A stretch of 64,000 nucleotides of DNA, from NCBI RefSeq assembly GCF_902459535.1, contig NZ_LR699553.1:3534001-3598000 (forward strand). Reading direction: 5' to 3'. The position numbers and the translations under genes are program-made. Of this stretch, positions 1-8,995 are shown piece by piece. The DNA is from Paraburkholderia dioscoreae. GTDB lineage: Bacteria > Pseudomonadota > Gammaproteobacteria > Burkholderiales > Burkholderiaceae. The notes beneath the pieces are model-generated. The model saw nothing but the letters and a program-made list of their open reading frames with translations. It was not told the origin of the DNA and did not search any database. The stretch's first letter is position 1. Each line of letters starts with the position of its first letter.

Positions 1-1118
1 AAGGTCCACAACAGGATAATCGCAAGGCCCGTGGCGATGGCCGATCCTGCGATATCCCGCGCCACGCGGCCGGCAATGACCTGCCCCGGCAACGAATAGG
101 CCAGTTTCCATCCCGTGTTGCCGAGTGGCGCGCAGATCGACAGTTTGCCGTCGTGGAACGTGTCCGTGATGTCTTGCGTGGCAGAAGCGGGCTTCTGGCA
201 GTGTGCCATCACGTAGTCCCGTTCCGACGAACTCAACTGACCGGATGCACTGCTCGTCACCGGCTCGGAGCGTTCGTCGAGGATCCAGTAGGCGCCGGAA
301 AAACTGCCGGGCTCCAGTCGGTCGATCAATCGCTGCGGGCTGAATACGCCGGCCACCACACCGAACGGGCGACCGTTCGCACTGACTGGCGCGAGGATGC
401 GGAGCAGCGTTTTTCCGCTGAGCGGATCGACCTGCGGACGCAGCCAGCGTAATTGCCTGGTGCGGCTCTGCTGCGCAGCGGCCCATGAAGCGAGGTTCGC
501 CAGTCCTGCCGCGTAATAGGCCAACAGGCGTGCCGTGTCCGCAATGGCGGACTGTATTTGCGGGTTCGACAGATCGGGCAATGGGCTGATAGCGACCGCC
601 GAGGCCGTGGGTGTCGCGATGTAGCCGCTGAGTCCCCACGGCAGTCCCACCGCATCGTTCATTGTCTTCACCAGGTTGCTACCCGAACCGGCGGTGGCTT
701 TAGCGATGGCAAGGAAGCGGCCGATCCTTTCACCGTCCATGCTTTCCTCGCGAGAAAGCCGGACGATCAAGGCGCCGCGGGAATCCGGGCCCGAGGCAAA
801 TACCAGGCGGCCGCCCTGCCCTTCGAATGCGCTCACGTCGGCCGCGTCCGCAGCGCCACTGCTCTTCGACACGGTTTCGACGCCCGCCGCCACGATACGA
901 ACACGGGTCTCGCTCGCCCAGACAATGTCCATGACGCGTCCCAGATCGCGCTGGAACGTCTGCCGTTCGTCATTCAGATCCTCGCGAACGTAGCCGGCGA
1001 GACTCAGCGCGAAAGCCAGCAGAATGAAGAGCGTCAGTGCCGCCGCCCCCATGAACAGAATGATCCGCTGATGAACCCGGAACCGCGCAAGCAAATCAGG
1101 AGACGACGATGGGCGCAT
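1..1118 (-). CDS. Membrane sensor protein, probable sensor histidine kinase (N-terminal part only)
   Basis: The reading frame is open from an ATG (complement of 1116-1118) to the left edge, so about 372 N-terminal residues are present and the 3' end is outside the window. A short basic cytoplasmic start is followed by a hydrophobic segment at about residues 19-42. A region of about 310 residues follows, probably periplasmic, and a second hydrophobic segment begins at about residue 355, next to the edge. This is the usual layout of a transmembrane sensor kinase. The kinase domain itself would lie beyond the edge and is not seen. It is divergent from two response regulators, which supports a sensor role for the fimbrial cluster. 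A sensor with another output domain is possible. Confidence 0.7.
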   Translation of the reverse strand, partial: MRPSSSPDLLARFRVHQRIILFMGAAALTLFILLAFALSLAGYVREDLNDERQTFQRDLGRVMDIVWASETRVRIVAAGVETVSKSSGAADAADVSAFEGQGGRLVFASGPDSRGALIVRLSREESMDGERIGRFLAIAKATAGSGSNLVKTMNDAVGLPWGLSGYIATPTASAVAISPLPDLSNPQIQSAIADTARLLAYYAAGLANLASWAAAQQSRTRQLRWLRPQVDPLSGKTLLRILAPVSANGRPFGVVAGVFSPQRLIDRLEPGSFSGAYWILDERSEPVTSSASGQLSSSERDYVMAHCQKPASATQDITDTFHDGKLSICAPLGNTGWKLAYSLPGQVIAGRVARDIAGSAIATGLAIILLWT

Positions 1119-1352
1119 GGCTAAAAAATATCAGGCTGGTTTTGTCGCCGGCGCGCAGACGACGCTGCGGCTCGCACGGCGAACGCAAACAGATCGGGCC
1201 CCGAACCAGGGCATGGCGGATATCCGGCTGGCATTCAATCGCCCTACGGGCGAACTCTCCTGGTATGATCCAAAGATGACGTCGTGGCGAGGCGAAAGGC
1301 CGCGTTTGCAGGCCCTGAATCGTAATCGGCATAAATGCGGGGCGGGGAAAAG

Positions 1353-2024
1353 ATGAGCGCCGGAAACCAGTTTTCGATAAAAGTCGTGATCGCCGACGAC
1401 CATCCTACTGTACTGGGTGGCCTCGTTCATGCGCTGGAGCCGGTCAGCACGATACAGATCGTCGCGACCTGCCAGAATTCGACCGAACTGATCGCGGCGC
1501 TCCAGAAGCAAACTTGCGACGTGGTCATTTCCGACTACGCGATGCCGAGCGGCGAGTACGGCGACGGACTCGTGCTCTTCGAATACCTGCGGCGCCATTT
1601 CCCGAAAGTCGGCATCATCGCGCTCACAGTAATGGACAGTCCGGCGGTCATACGTGCACTCATCTCGGCCGGCGTGACCTCCATTTTGAGCAAGTCCGAC
1701 GCGACCGGTCACATCATCACGGCGATTCATAGCAGCTATGCCGGCGGTTCGTATCTCTCACCTACCATCGAGCAAGTCGTGAACAACAGCGAGACGACCG
1801 GTGATCAACAGCCGCTTTCGCCGCGCGAACTCGAGGTCGCGCGATTATTCGCCTCCGGGCTCTCCATGACGGACATTGCCAGGCGGCTCAATCGCAGCAA
1901 ACAGACCGTCAGCACCCAAAAGACCACCGCGATGCGAAAGCTCGGCGTGGCGAACGACGTCGAACTCATCCGCTATGCAATCGAAAGCGGGCTGATCGCT
2001 TCTCCCTCCACTAAAGACAAATAA
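1353..2024 (+). CDS. Response regulator, NarL/RcsB type (REC + LuxR helix-turn-helix)
   Basis: This 223-residue regulator has an N-terminal receiver domain with the acidic pair D15-D16, phospho-acceptor D61 in the context ISDYAMP, and the conserved Lys in ILSKSDA. A C-terminal LuxR/NarL helix-turn-helix begins at about residue 155 (LSPRELEVARLFASG). The ATG at 1353 is chosen because it matches the start of its paralogue at 2410; an in-frame ATG at 1335 would add six residues. It would receive phosphate from a sensor such as the divergent gene at the left edge and control transcription. The pilin operon just downstream is the obvious candidate target, by position only. Confidence 0.9.
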   Translation: MSAGNQFSIKVVIADDHPTVLGGLVHALEPVSTIQIVATCQNSTELIAALQKQTCDVVISDYAMPSGEYGDGLVLFEYLRRHFPKVGIIALTVMDSPAVIRALISAGVTSILSKSDATGHIITAIHSSYAGGSYLSPTIEQVVNNSETTGDQQPLSPRELEVARLFASGLSMTDIARRLNRSKQTVSTQKTTAMRKLGVANDVELIRYAIESGLIASPSTKDK

Positions 2025-2121
2025 GCGCGCCTTCCGCGCTCGTCACACCCCACGTACTCGAACGCGCGGAGCGTGAATCATCTCGACTTCCGCCCGATTT
2101 TCATACGCTTCCTTTTCACTT

Positions 2122-2135
2122 TCGTACTAGTACGA
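2122..2135. promoter_or_regulatory. Candidate operator, palindrome TCGTAC-TA-GTACGA
   Basis: A perfect inverted repeat with 6-bp arms and a 2-bp spacer lies in the 385-bp gap between the two response-regulator genes. It is about 275 bp before the second regulator's start and just ahead of an AT-rich stretch (about 2157-2200) that could hold a promoter. A site of the same architecture precedes the pilin gene (3357-3370). The geometry fits a dimeric LuxR-type regulator, but binding is inferred. Nothing else is evident in 2025-2409. Confidence 0.5.
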
Positions 2136-2409
2136 CTGAAAAGCGACGAAATAGCTTACTTGTATGATATCTGTAATCTTCCGGTATTTATAAACTGATT
2201 TTGGTTGCCTTCCCAACGGTATTGGTCTTCGGGCTGAAACGTCTCCCGGCGCAAACCAGAGGCACCCGAACAGTGACGGCGAGCGCGTAGTACCCAGGCG
2301 AACCGACGTTTGCACGGCGACCCAATTGCCCAACCGCCCAGTCCGCCGTCTGGAGCCTCAGGCACCCGGCTTCATGCCGCGCGCCGCCTCAATCAACGGA
2401 TACCATTGC

Positions 2410-3126
2410 ATGAACCATTTCTCCATCCGCGTTGCGATTGCCGACGATCACCCCGCGGTTCTGATCGGACTGCAACAAGTCCTTGAGCATGCCGGCCAGA
2501 TAGAACTCGTAGGAACCTGCCGGAACTCGACGCAGATCGTCGAACTGCTGCAACATGTGGCATGCGACGTCGTGATCTGCGAATACACGTTACCCGAAGG
2601 TAAATATCGTGATGGCCTGGAATTCTTTGGCTATCTGCAAAGGAATTTTCCAGATATCGGCATAGTCGTGCTGACGACGATGAACAATCGCGCGGTGGTA
2701 CGAACCCTCGCCTCTCAAGGCAATCTGTCCGTCATCAGCAAGGCCGATGCGACGGGACACATTATCACCGCAATCCATGCCACCGTTGCGGGAGGCAACT
2801 ACCATTCGCCGACCATCCGATCGATTGCGTCGAATGTCCACAGCGGCGCAATTCATACGGCAACCGAACTCTCTCCGAAAGAAGCCGAAGTCATGAGGCT
2901 CCTCGCGTCCGGAAACACGGTCACGGACATTGCGGCTTATCTGAAGCGCAGCAAGCAGACAATCAGTTCGCACAAGCGAAGTGCAATGCGCAAGTTCGGC
3001 GCTTCAAACGATATCGAACTGATTTCGTTCATGCTGAGCAGGGAGCGTGAGATCGCGCCGTTAGTCATTCAGCCGGAAAACCCGGCCTCTACGCGCGCGA
3101 TGCATCAGGACCTCGACGCGAGATGA
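2410..3126 (+). CDS. Response regulator paralogue with Glu at the phospho-acceptor position
   Basis: This 238-residue paralogue of the regulator at 1353 has the same REC plus LuxR helix-turn-helix layout. It keeps the acidic pair D12-D13 and the Lys in VISKADA, but the phospho-acceptor position is E58 (context VICEYTLP, codon 2581-2583) where its neighbour has D61. Asp-to-Glu changes at this site often mimic the phosphorylated state in receiver domains, so this protein may be active without a kinase; that is inference. The ATG at 2410 is chosen because its N-terminus aligns with the paralogue. A longer frame from 2326 exists but its extra residues look non-conserved. A 15-20-residue tail follows the helix-turn-helix. 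Confidence 0.88.
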   Translation: MNHFSIRVAIADDHPAVLIGLQQVLEHAGQIELVGTCRNSTQIVELLQHVACDVVICEYTLPEGKYRDGLEFFGYLQRNFPDIGIVVLTTMNNRAVVRTLASQGNLSVISKADATGHIITAIHATVAGGNYHSPTIRSIASNVHSGAIHTATELSPKEAEVMRLLASGNTVTDIAAYLKRSKQTISSHKRSAMRKFGASNDIELISFMLSREREIAPLVIQPENPASTRAMHQDLDAR

Positions 3127-3356
3127 GTTGAAACGACAGTGCGGCCTCACCTTACCGGCCCGTCCACACGGACGCGCCAGGCCAGTACACGATTGTTGAA
3201 CCCGCCGTACTTGACCTTCACGCAATGTTACCGGCTACTGCCACGTCCTTCGCGTTCATCAGCACTGACAGCCTTTCTGGCATTCCCCGGATCCGCGGGA
3301 TCCGCAAAGCAGGTTACGAATTGCATGGGCCCACGAAACGCTCTTTCCCAGAGCTT

Positions 3357-3370
3357 TAGTACGAGTACTA
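3357..3370. promoter_or_regulatory. Candidate operator upstream of the pilin gene, TAGTAC-GA-GTACTA
   Basis: A perfect inverted repeat with 6-bp arms and a 2-bp spacer sits 160 bp before the pilin start, in the 403-bp gap after the second response regulator. It shares the GTAC-NN-GTAC core with the site at 2122-2135. A weak sigma70-like promoter may follow (TTTCGT at 3387 and GATAAA at 3409, spacer 16). The likely binder is one or both neighbouring LuxR-type regulators. No gene is supported elsewhere in 3127-3529. Confidence 0.5.
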
Positions 3371-3529
3371 CAAGCCAGCGGCAGCATTTCGTTTCAGTCC
3401 GATATCGCGATAAAGCCAAAGCCGTCAAAATTGTTTTCGACGGGCGCAGTAGCACAACAGCGATCCGCCGCTCACTCCTTGCGAGTGAATCCCATTATAC
3501 GAATACATATCGTAAAAGGTAAAGAGAAT

Positions 3530-4096
3530 ATGACATTCAAAGCGAATCACCTCATCAAGACATTTGCAGTCCTTTCTATTGCGGCAGCGGCTCACACTGC
3601 AATGGCAGCAGACGGTCAGATCACCTTCAACGGCCAGGTACTGGCAACCACTTGCACGATTTCGGCGGGCGGCGGTGCGACCGGTACGAACAACATGACG
3701 GTGACGCTGCCGAGCGTCTCGGTCGCCGCGCTCAGCAGTTCGGGCAACGCCGCGGGTCGCACACCGTTTTCGATCAACCTGAGCGGCTGCACCGGCGACT
3801 CCACGAAGGTCGCAGCCTTCTTCGAGGCCGGCGACACGGTCGACCAATCGACGGGCCAGATCAATCTCGTCGCCACCGAAGGCGCGACCAGCGCAACGAA
3901 CGTTCGAATTCGCCTTCTCAACAACGCGCAAAGCCCGATCGTCGCTGGCGCACCGGCCGGCCAGCAGAACTCGCAGACGGTGGATCTGAATGGCGGCAGT
4001 GCATCGCTGCAGTACTTCGCGGAATACGTGGCCACGGGCAAGGCAACGGCCGGAGCGGCGAACTCGCGCATTCAGTACTCGCTGAGCTATCAGTAA
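3530..4096 (+). CDS. Major fimbrial subunit (type 1-like pilin)
   Basis: This 188-residue pilin has a signal peptide with probable cleavage after AMA at residue 26. The mature pilin domain has the conserved disulphide pair (C42 and C87), a Gly/Ser/Thr-rich beta-sandwich composition and a C-terminal aromatic ending (SLSY-Q) typical of the donor strand-exchanged fold. It would be secreted to the periplasm, capped by the chaperone encoded next, and polymerised by the usher. The ATG at 3530 follows AAAGAG; the longer open frame from 3431 adds a stretch without signal-peptide character. It is the first gene of the pilin-chaperone-usher-adhesin operon. The specific fimbrial family cannot be assigned from sequence reading alone. 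Confidence 0.93.
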   Translation: MTFKANHLIKTFAVLSIAAAAHTAMAADGQITFNGQVLATTCTISAGGGATGTNNMTVTLPSVSVAALSSSGNAAGRTPFSINLSGCTGDSTKVAAFFEAGDTVDQSTGQINLVATEGATSATNVRIRLLNNAQSPIVAGAPAGQQNSQTVDLNGGSASLQYFAEYVATGKATAGAANSRIQYSLSYQ

Positions 4097-4136
4097 CTCC
4101 GAGCGTGCCGGCCGGCGACATCGGTTCGGCACATAC

Positions 4137-4171
4137 GCCGGGCGGTTCCGCGCTCGCGGAATCCGCCCGGC
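4137..4171 (+). promoter_or_regulatory. Strong stem-loop between pilin and chaperone genes
   Basis: The 5' arm GCCGGGCGGTTCCGCG (4137-4152) pairs with 4155-4171 over 16 bp, with a single bulged T at 4162. There is no T-run after it, so it is not a classical terminator. A hairpin at this place commonly protects the 3' end of an abundant pilin mRNA or reduces readthrough to the chaperone and usher genes. A short CAGT repeat (three copies) follows before the chaperone ribosome-binding site. Confidence 0.55.
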
Positions 4172-4200
4172 CAGTCAGTCAGTCAGAAAGGAATAAGCAA

Positions 4201-4965
4201 ATGAGTCAATGGATATCAAAAGTATTCGCCATGCTGGCTCTGGGCGCAATCGTTCTGGGCAGCACGGCGGAAGCAAGTGTCGTCATCACCGGTACACGGG
4301 TCGTTTTTCCCGGCGACAGCCGTGAAGTAACAGTGAAGCTCTTCAACGACGGGAAGGCTCCGGCACTGGTTCAGACGTGGATGGACACCGGCGACGAGAA
4401 AGCCGCGCCGGAATCAATCCAGGTGCCGTTCGTCCTGACGCCGTCGATGTTCCGTCTCGATCCGGACAAGGGTCAGACGTTGCGCATGGTCTATGCCGGC
4501 GAGCCTCTGCCCAGGGACAAGGAATCGCTGTTCTGGCTGAACGTGCTGGAAGTACCGCCCAAAGCGAGCGGCGAGGATGCAGCGAACAGGATCCAGTTGG
4601 CATTTCGTTCGCGGATCAAGGTGATGTATCGGCCTGGTGGACTGCCAGGGACCGCAGAGGAAGCCCCGAGGCAACTGACGTGGGAGATTGCTCGTCGCGA
4701 CGGAGCGGAAGGTTATGAGTTGACCGCATCCAATCCCAGTTCGTATGTCGTGAATCTGGGCAGCGTCGAGCTTGAGGTGGCGGGACGCAAATACGAAATC
4801 GAGCCCAAATACGTTCTGGCGAAAGGCGTGGCTCGCTTTCCGGTTCCCGGACTCTCTTCGGTTGCGTCGAACGGCACGACTGTGACCTACAGCAGCATCG
4901 ACGACTGGGGTGTCATCCGCCCCGCAACACCGTCCCAGGTCGCCAACGGCAGCACGCAGCGCTAA
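4201..4965 (+). CDS. Periplasmic fimbrial chaperone (PapD family)
   Basis: This 254-residue protein has a signal peptide ending near residue 26 (AEA). Two immunoglobulin-like domains follow: the first starts VVITGTRVVFPGDSREVTV and contains the conserved Arg in TRVVF, and the subunit-binding Lys lies in the RIKVMYRP segment at the end of domain 1. Length and layout match PapD/FimC chaperones. It would hold pilin subunits by donor-strand complementation and deliver them to the usher. The start follows an AAGGA ribosome-binding site (about 4190). It lies 104 bp after the pilin stop, behind a stable hairpin that may lower its expression relative to the pilin. Confidence 0.93.
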   Translation: MSQWISKVFAMLALGAIVLGSTAEASVVITGTRVVFPGDSREVTVKLFNDGKAPALVQTWMDTGDEKAAPESIQVPFVLTPSMFRLDPDKGQTLRMVYAGEPLPRDKESLFWLNVLEVPPKASGEDAANRIQLAFRSRIKVMYRPGGLPGTAEEAPRQLTWEIARRDGAEGYELTASNPSSYVVNLGSVELEVAGRKYEIEPKYVLAKGVARFPVPGLSSVASNGTTVTYSSIDDWGVIRPATPSQVANGSTQR

Positions 4966-5131
4966 CACGTACTGCGCCAGAGCGTTTGCCCTAGTCCATT
5001 TCTGTTTCGCTAATTCGTTCCTGCTGGCGCTGAACGCGCCCGGCAGGCGGGTGTTCGCCCTTGCTCGACTACGCGGCACGCATTGCCTTCCACCCGACGT
5101 TGCCAGTCTCAAGAAACAATACAGGATCAAC

Positions 5132-7735
5132 ATGACGTTATCTTCCCGCCATGGTGGCCTCGACGGTGGTCGGGTGCCGCGACTCGACCCGCTCTATCTT
5201 GCCGTACTGTCCGCGCTTCTGTTCTGGCACGTATCGGCCGATGCAGCACCCACGCCTTCCGCATCCGACGACGTTCAGTTCGATAGCGGCTTTCTTGCCC
5301 ATACTGGCGGTGGCAGCATCGACCTTACCCGTTTCGAGAAGGGCAATATCGTATTGCCAGGCGAATACAGCGTCGATGTCTATGTCAACGGCAACAACGT
5401 TACGCGCACCCAGATCACGTTTCGCCAGGTAGGGGGTAAGAAGGATGCGCAGCCGTGCTTCGGTGCAGTGCTCCTCGAGAGCCTCGGCGTCGATCTGCAG
5501 AAGCTGCCGGTCGACGTGCGAGACCGGAAGCCGAGCGAGGCGTGCATCGAGCTTCCGCAGATCATCGCAGACGCAAGCACCGCCTTCGCATTCGACGATC
5601 AGCGTCTCTCGCTCAGCATCCCGCAAAGCGCGCTGCGCAGGACGCCGCGGGGCTATGTCAGCCCGGATCGGTGGGATTCCGGCGTGACCACCGGCCTGCT
5701 GAACTACAGCGCGGACGTGTATGCCACCCGCAACAACGGTGGACCTTCGACATCGCAGGGCTTTGCGGGGCTGACGGCCGGGTTCAATCTGGGCGACTGG
5801 CATTTCCGTCATCAAGGATCGTATAGCTGGGCGAACGGCGCCGGCGCGCGCTATCAGGACATCGCGACGTATGTTCAGCGCGACATGCCGTCCCTCACCT
5901 CGCAACTGACGGTCGGCGAAGCCTATACGTCTGGCGATCTTTTCGATTCCACCCAGTTTCGCGGCATCAAGTTCGAGACGGATGACCGGATGTTGCCCGA
6001 CTCCATGCGCGGCTACGCGCCGATCATCCGGGGTATCGCGAGGAGCAATGCGCGCGTCACGATCACGCAGAACGGCGTCAAGATCTATGAAGCGACGGTC
6101 GCGCCGGGCGCATTCGAGATCGACGATCTGTATGCCACGGGCTACGGCGGCGACCTGAACGTTTCGGTCAAGGAAGCCGATGGTTCCTCCCACGATTTCT
6201 CGGTGCCATATGCGGCGGTTCCGCTCGCATTGCGTCCCGGTACGCACCGCTATAGCTTCGTGGCCGGCACCGTCCGGCCATCGCAAGGCGACAGCAATCC
6301 GGTGTTCATGCAGAGCACATGGCGGCAAGGCATCACAAACCTGATAACCGGTTACGGTGGCATGACCGCCGCGCAGGGTTACATGTCGTTCGTGCTGGGC
6401 ACCGCCCTGAATACTTCATTCGGCGCGTGGGGACTGGACGTCACGCAGGCAATGACGTCCGTGCCGGGAGAGAAGCGCTATAACGGGACCAGTGCGCGGA
6501 TCAGCTACTCGAAGTCGATTACGCAGACGTCCACGGATATCGCTATTGCGGCATACAGATACTCTACCGGCGGCTTCTTCGGTCTCAACGATGCCATGCT
6601 GGCGCGCGAGCGCGTCCGCGACGGCGGATTGGCGAGCGATATTGCTCGCCAGCGCAGCCGCGCTTCGCTGTCGGTCAATCAGGATCTGGGCGGACGCGCG
6701 GGTCGCTTCGGCATGACGTTGTCGGCGAGCAATTACTGGAACCGTCACGGGTCGGACCTGACCTATTCCGCCGCGTACTCGAACGTGTTCCGCAACCTCA
6801 GCTATCAGCTGTCGGTGACGCGCGAAAACACCAGCCTCGACAGCAGGAACACGACGTTCTACGCGAGCGTCAGCATCCCGCTCGGCAAGACAAAGCCGGT
6901 CATCGCATCCTCCAGCGTGACGTTCGACGACCACGGCAACGCCCGCGGCCAGGCAACGCTGTCGGGCAGCACTGGCCGCGACGACACGCTGTTCTACAGC
7001 ATGACGGGCAACTATGCGTCGCAAACCGGCGGCTCGTCGGCCGACGGAAGCGGCACGCTCGTCTACCGCGCGCCGTATGCGGAGTTGACCGGAAGTGCAG
7101 GCGCAGGCCAGCACTATCAGCAGGGCTCGATCGGCGTGCGTGGCGCAGTGGTCGCACATCCGGGCGGTATCACGTTGTCGCAACCGTTGTCCGATACCTT
7201 CGCCATCGTCGAGGCTCCCGGCGCGGCGGGCGCGCGGGTTCTCAACTCGCAAGGGGTACGCGTGGACAGTCGTGGCTATGCCATCGCGCCGACGCTCACG
7301 CCGTATTCGCTGAACGAAATCGAACTCGACCCGTCCGGACTGCCGCTCGATGTCGAACTGCGTGTCACGTCGCAGCAGGTGGCGCCGCGTGCCGGTGCCG
7401 TCCCGCTGATCAAGTTCCAGACCGCTGTTGGGCGCACGGCGCTGATCACTGTGCGTCAAGCCAATGGCGAAGCACTGCCGTTCGGCGCACCGGTTCTGGA
7501 CGAGTCCGGCAAGGAAGTGGGCGTGGTCGGTCAGGGCGGCCGGATCCTCGCGCGCGGGCTCGAAACTCAGGGCACGTTGACGGTGCGCTGGACCAATGAC
7601 AGCGGTATGTCATGCGCCGTGCCGTACACGCTGGCCCCGACCAAAGACGGCAACTCCGTGCACGGCTATCAGACGATTGAAACAACCTGCAGGCCATTGC
7701 CGATCAGCGCGGCCAGCAAGCCTTCCGCGGAATGA
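5132..7735 (+). CDS. Outer-membrane fimbrial usher (FimD/PapC family)
   Basis: This 867-residue protein is the normal size for an usher. A signal region (to about residue 38) is followed by the N-terminal chaperone-binding domain (FDSGFL and the GEYSVDVYVNG segment). Next are a long 24-strand barrel region rich in alternating aromatic/glycine motifs with a plug domain, and C-terminal Ig-like domains with the late Cys pair. It forms the pore that assembles and secretes the pilus. ATG 5132 is preferred, with AGGA just upstream; the open frame extends back to 4910 but overlaps the chaperone gene. Its TGA overlaps an ATG of the next frame (7732), a sign of tight operon organisation. Confidence 0.94.
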   Translation: MTLSSRHGGLDGGRVPRLDPLYLAVLSALLFWHVSADAAPTPSASDDVQFDSGFLAHTGGGSIDLTRFEKGNIVLPGEYSVDVYVNGNNVTRTQITFRQVGGKKDAQPCFGAVLLESLGVDLQKLPVDVRDRKPSEACIELPQIIADASTAFAFDDQRLSLSIPQSALRRTPRGYVSPDRWDSGVTTGLLNYSADVYATRNNGGPSTSQGFAGLTAGFNLGDWHFRHQGSYSWANGAGARYQDIATYVQRDMPSLTSQLTVGEAYTSGDLFDSTQFRGIKFETDDRMLPDSMRGYAPIIRGIARSNARVTITQNGVKIYEATVAPGAFEIDDLYATGYGGDLNVSVKEADGSSHDFSVPYAAVPLALRPGTHRYSFVAGTVRPSQGDSNPVFMQSTWRQGITNLITGYGGMTAAQGYMSFVLGTALNTSFGAWGLDVTQAMTSVPGEKRYNGTSARISYSKSITQTSTDIAIAAYRYSTGGFFGLNDAMLARERVRDGGLASDIARQRSRASLSVNQDLGGRAGRFGMTLSASNYWNRHGSDLTYSAAYSNVFRNLSYQLSVTRENTSLDSRNTTFYASVSIPLGKTKPVIASSSVTFDDHGNARGQATLSGSTGRDDTLFYSMTGNYASQTGGSSADGSGTLVYRAPYAELTGSAGAGQHYQQGSIGVRGAVVAHPGGITLSQPLSDTFAIVEAPGAAGARVLNSQGVRVDSRGYAIAPTLTPYSLNEIELDPSGLPLDVELRVTSQQVAPRAGAVPLIKFQTAVGRTALITVRQANGEALPFGAPVLDESGKEVGVVGQGGRILARGLETQGTLTVRWTNDSGMSCAVPYTLAPTKDGNSVHGYQTIETTCRPLPISAASKPSAE

Positions 7736-7803
7736 AACGCTCGTTGTCTATCGACAGCGATCCTCAGGATTGTTGCAAGTTCAACAGACAGGAAACCCTC
7801 AGC

Positions 7804-8766
7804 ATGAACAGATTCCTTTCCATTGTGGTGTCGGCAGTCTCATTGGCCGCGCGGACCGCACGTGTTCGCTGGGCAAGAAACAGCCTGGCAGCCATAGGAC
7901 TCATGGCCGCACTTTCGTCGCCGGCATTCGCCCAGTATGCATTCGGACAGTCGACGATTACTGTGCCCGCACGCGTCGCCGCCGGTACGGTAGTCGCGCG
8001 CGACTACCTCACGCCGCAACAGCTGTGCTATTCAACGAGCTGCACGCTGACCTACGCGGAGTTGTATCAGTACGGCGGAGGTCAAAGAGTCCCCGGCCCA
8101 AACGTTCTGACTACGGTCACGGGCCTTTCGACCCGATTGATCGTCAACGGGAAGCAGATAACCGATGGCGCGGTAACACCGAACCTGGTCATCACGAGTC
8201 CCATAGAGATCCAGTTGGTCGCCAACGGACAGCAGATCATCGGCGGCCCATTGAAAGCAAATGGCTCTACCCCCTCCCCTGCGTACTTCATCATCCGTTT
8301 TGGAAGCTCTATGTACCAGATCTTTCTTGCAGCAACGGTTCAGACGATCGATGGAACCTGTTCGGTTCCAGATCAGCTCGTCACGTTGCCGACAGCAGGG
8401 CTCAAGAAATTCGGCAGCGCAGGCACCGTTCAGGGCGCGCAGAGTTTCAGTATTCGCCTCAACAATTGCCCAGCAGGCTTCAATCGGGTGGGCTACAGCC
8501 TCATACCGGTCGGCACTGAAGTGACCGGCTACCCAGGCGCATTGCCACTCAGCGCCGACTCGAGCGCAACGGGCGTTCGCGTAAGAATTGCAGATGCAAA
8601 CGGTACACCCGTGACATTCAACACGTCGATCAAACTCAATGCCTATAACAAAACCACCGGCGGGTCGTATACCGTGCCTTACCAGGCGTCGTACATCAAG
8701 ACGGCAGCCAATGTCACGGCCGGCACGGTGAATGGCGCCATGCTGGTGCTGGTCGACTATCAATAG
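7804..8766 (+). CDS. Fimbrial tip adhesin-like subunit
   Basis: This 320-residue protein has a signal peptide (hydrophobic stretch ending near PAFA-QY). It is longer than the major pilin. Its C-terminal half has a pilin-like domain with Cys residues (GTCSVP and LNNCPAG) and the terminal LVLVDYQ strand, while its N-terminal half (with a CYSTSC motif) would be a receptor-binding domain. This two-domain plan is typical of tip adhesins in chaperone-usher operons. ATG 7804 is chosen for the AGGAAA site just before it; an in-frame ATG at 7732 overlapping the usher stop would add 24 residues lacking signal character. The ligand cannot be predicted. Confidence 0.8.
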   Translation: MNRFLSIVVSAVSLAARTARVRWARNSLAAIGLMAALSSPAFAQYAFGQSTITVPARVAAGTVVARDYLTPQQLCYSTSCTLTYAELYQYGGGQRVPGPNVLTTVTGLSTRLIVNGKQITDGAVTPNLVITSPIEIQLVANGQQIIGGPLKANGSTPSPAYFIIRFGSSMYQIFLAATVQTIDGTCSVPDQLVTLPTAGLKKFGSAGTVQGAQSFSIRLNNCPAGFNRVGYSLIPVGTEVTGYPGALPLSADSSATGVRVRIADANGTPVTFNTSIKLNAYNKTTGGSYTVPYQASYIKTAANVTAGTVNGAMLVLVDYQ

Positions 8767-8995
8767 ATGAAGTTAGCCAACGCAAGTCGGCGCGGTAGCG
8801 GTAGCGGTAGCGCATAGCGTCGTGTCGCTCGCGCCGCTCCCCTCGACGAAAGCCGCAACTCCGCTCACGACTCTTCAATGCTCGAAGCACTCTATACGCA
8901 GAACGTACGTCTGAGCGATTAGAAGGAAGTGCCCGGACAATGCACGGCGCACGCGGCTAGCCCGCAATTTCTGGCTTCATACAGACAAGGATTTG

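Noticed and set aside
5138..7459. Long antisense frames opposite the usher gene
   Set aside because: The usher reading frame has clear signal peptide, barrel and domain features; the antisense frames have none.
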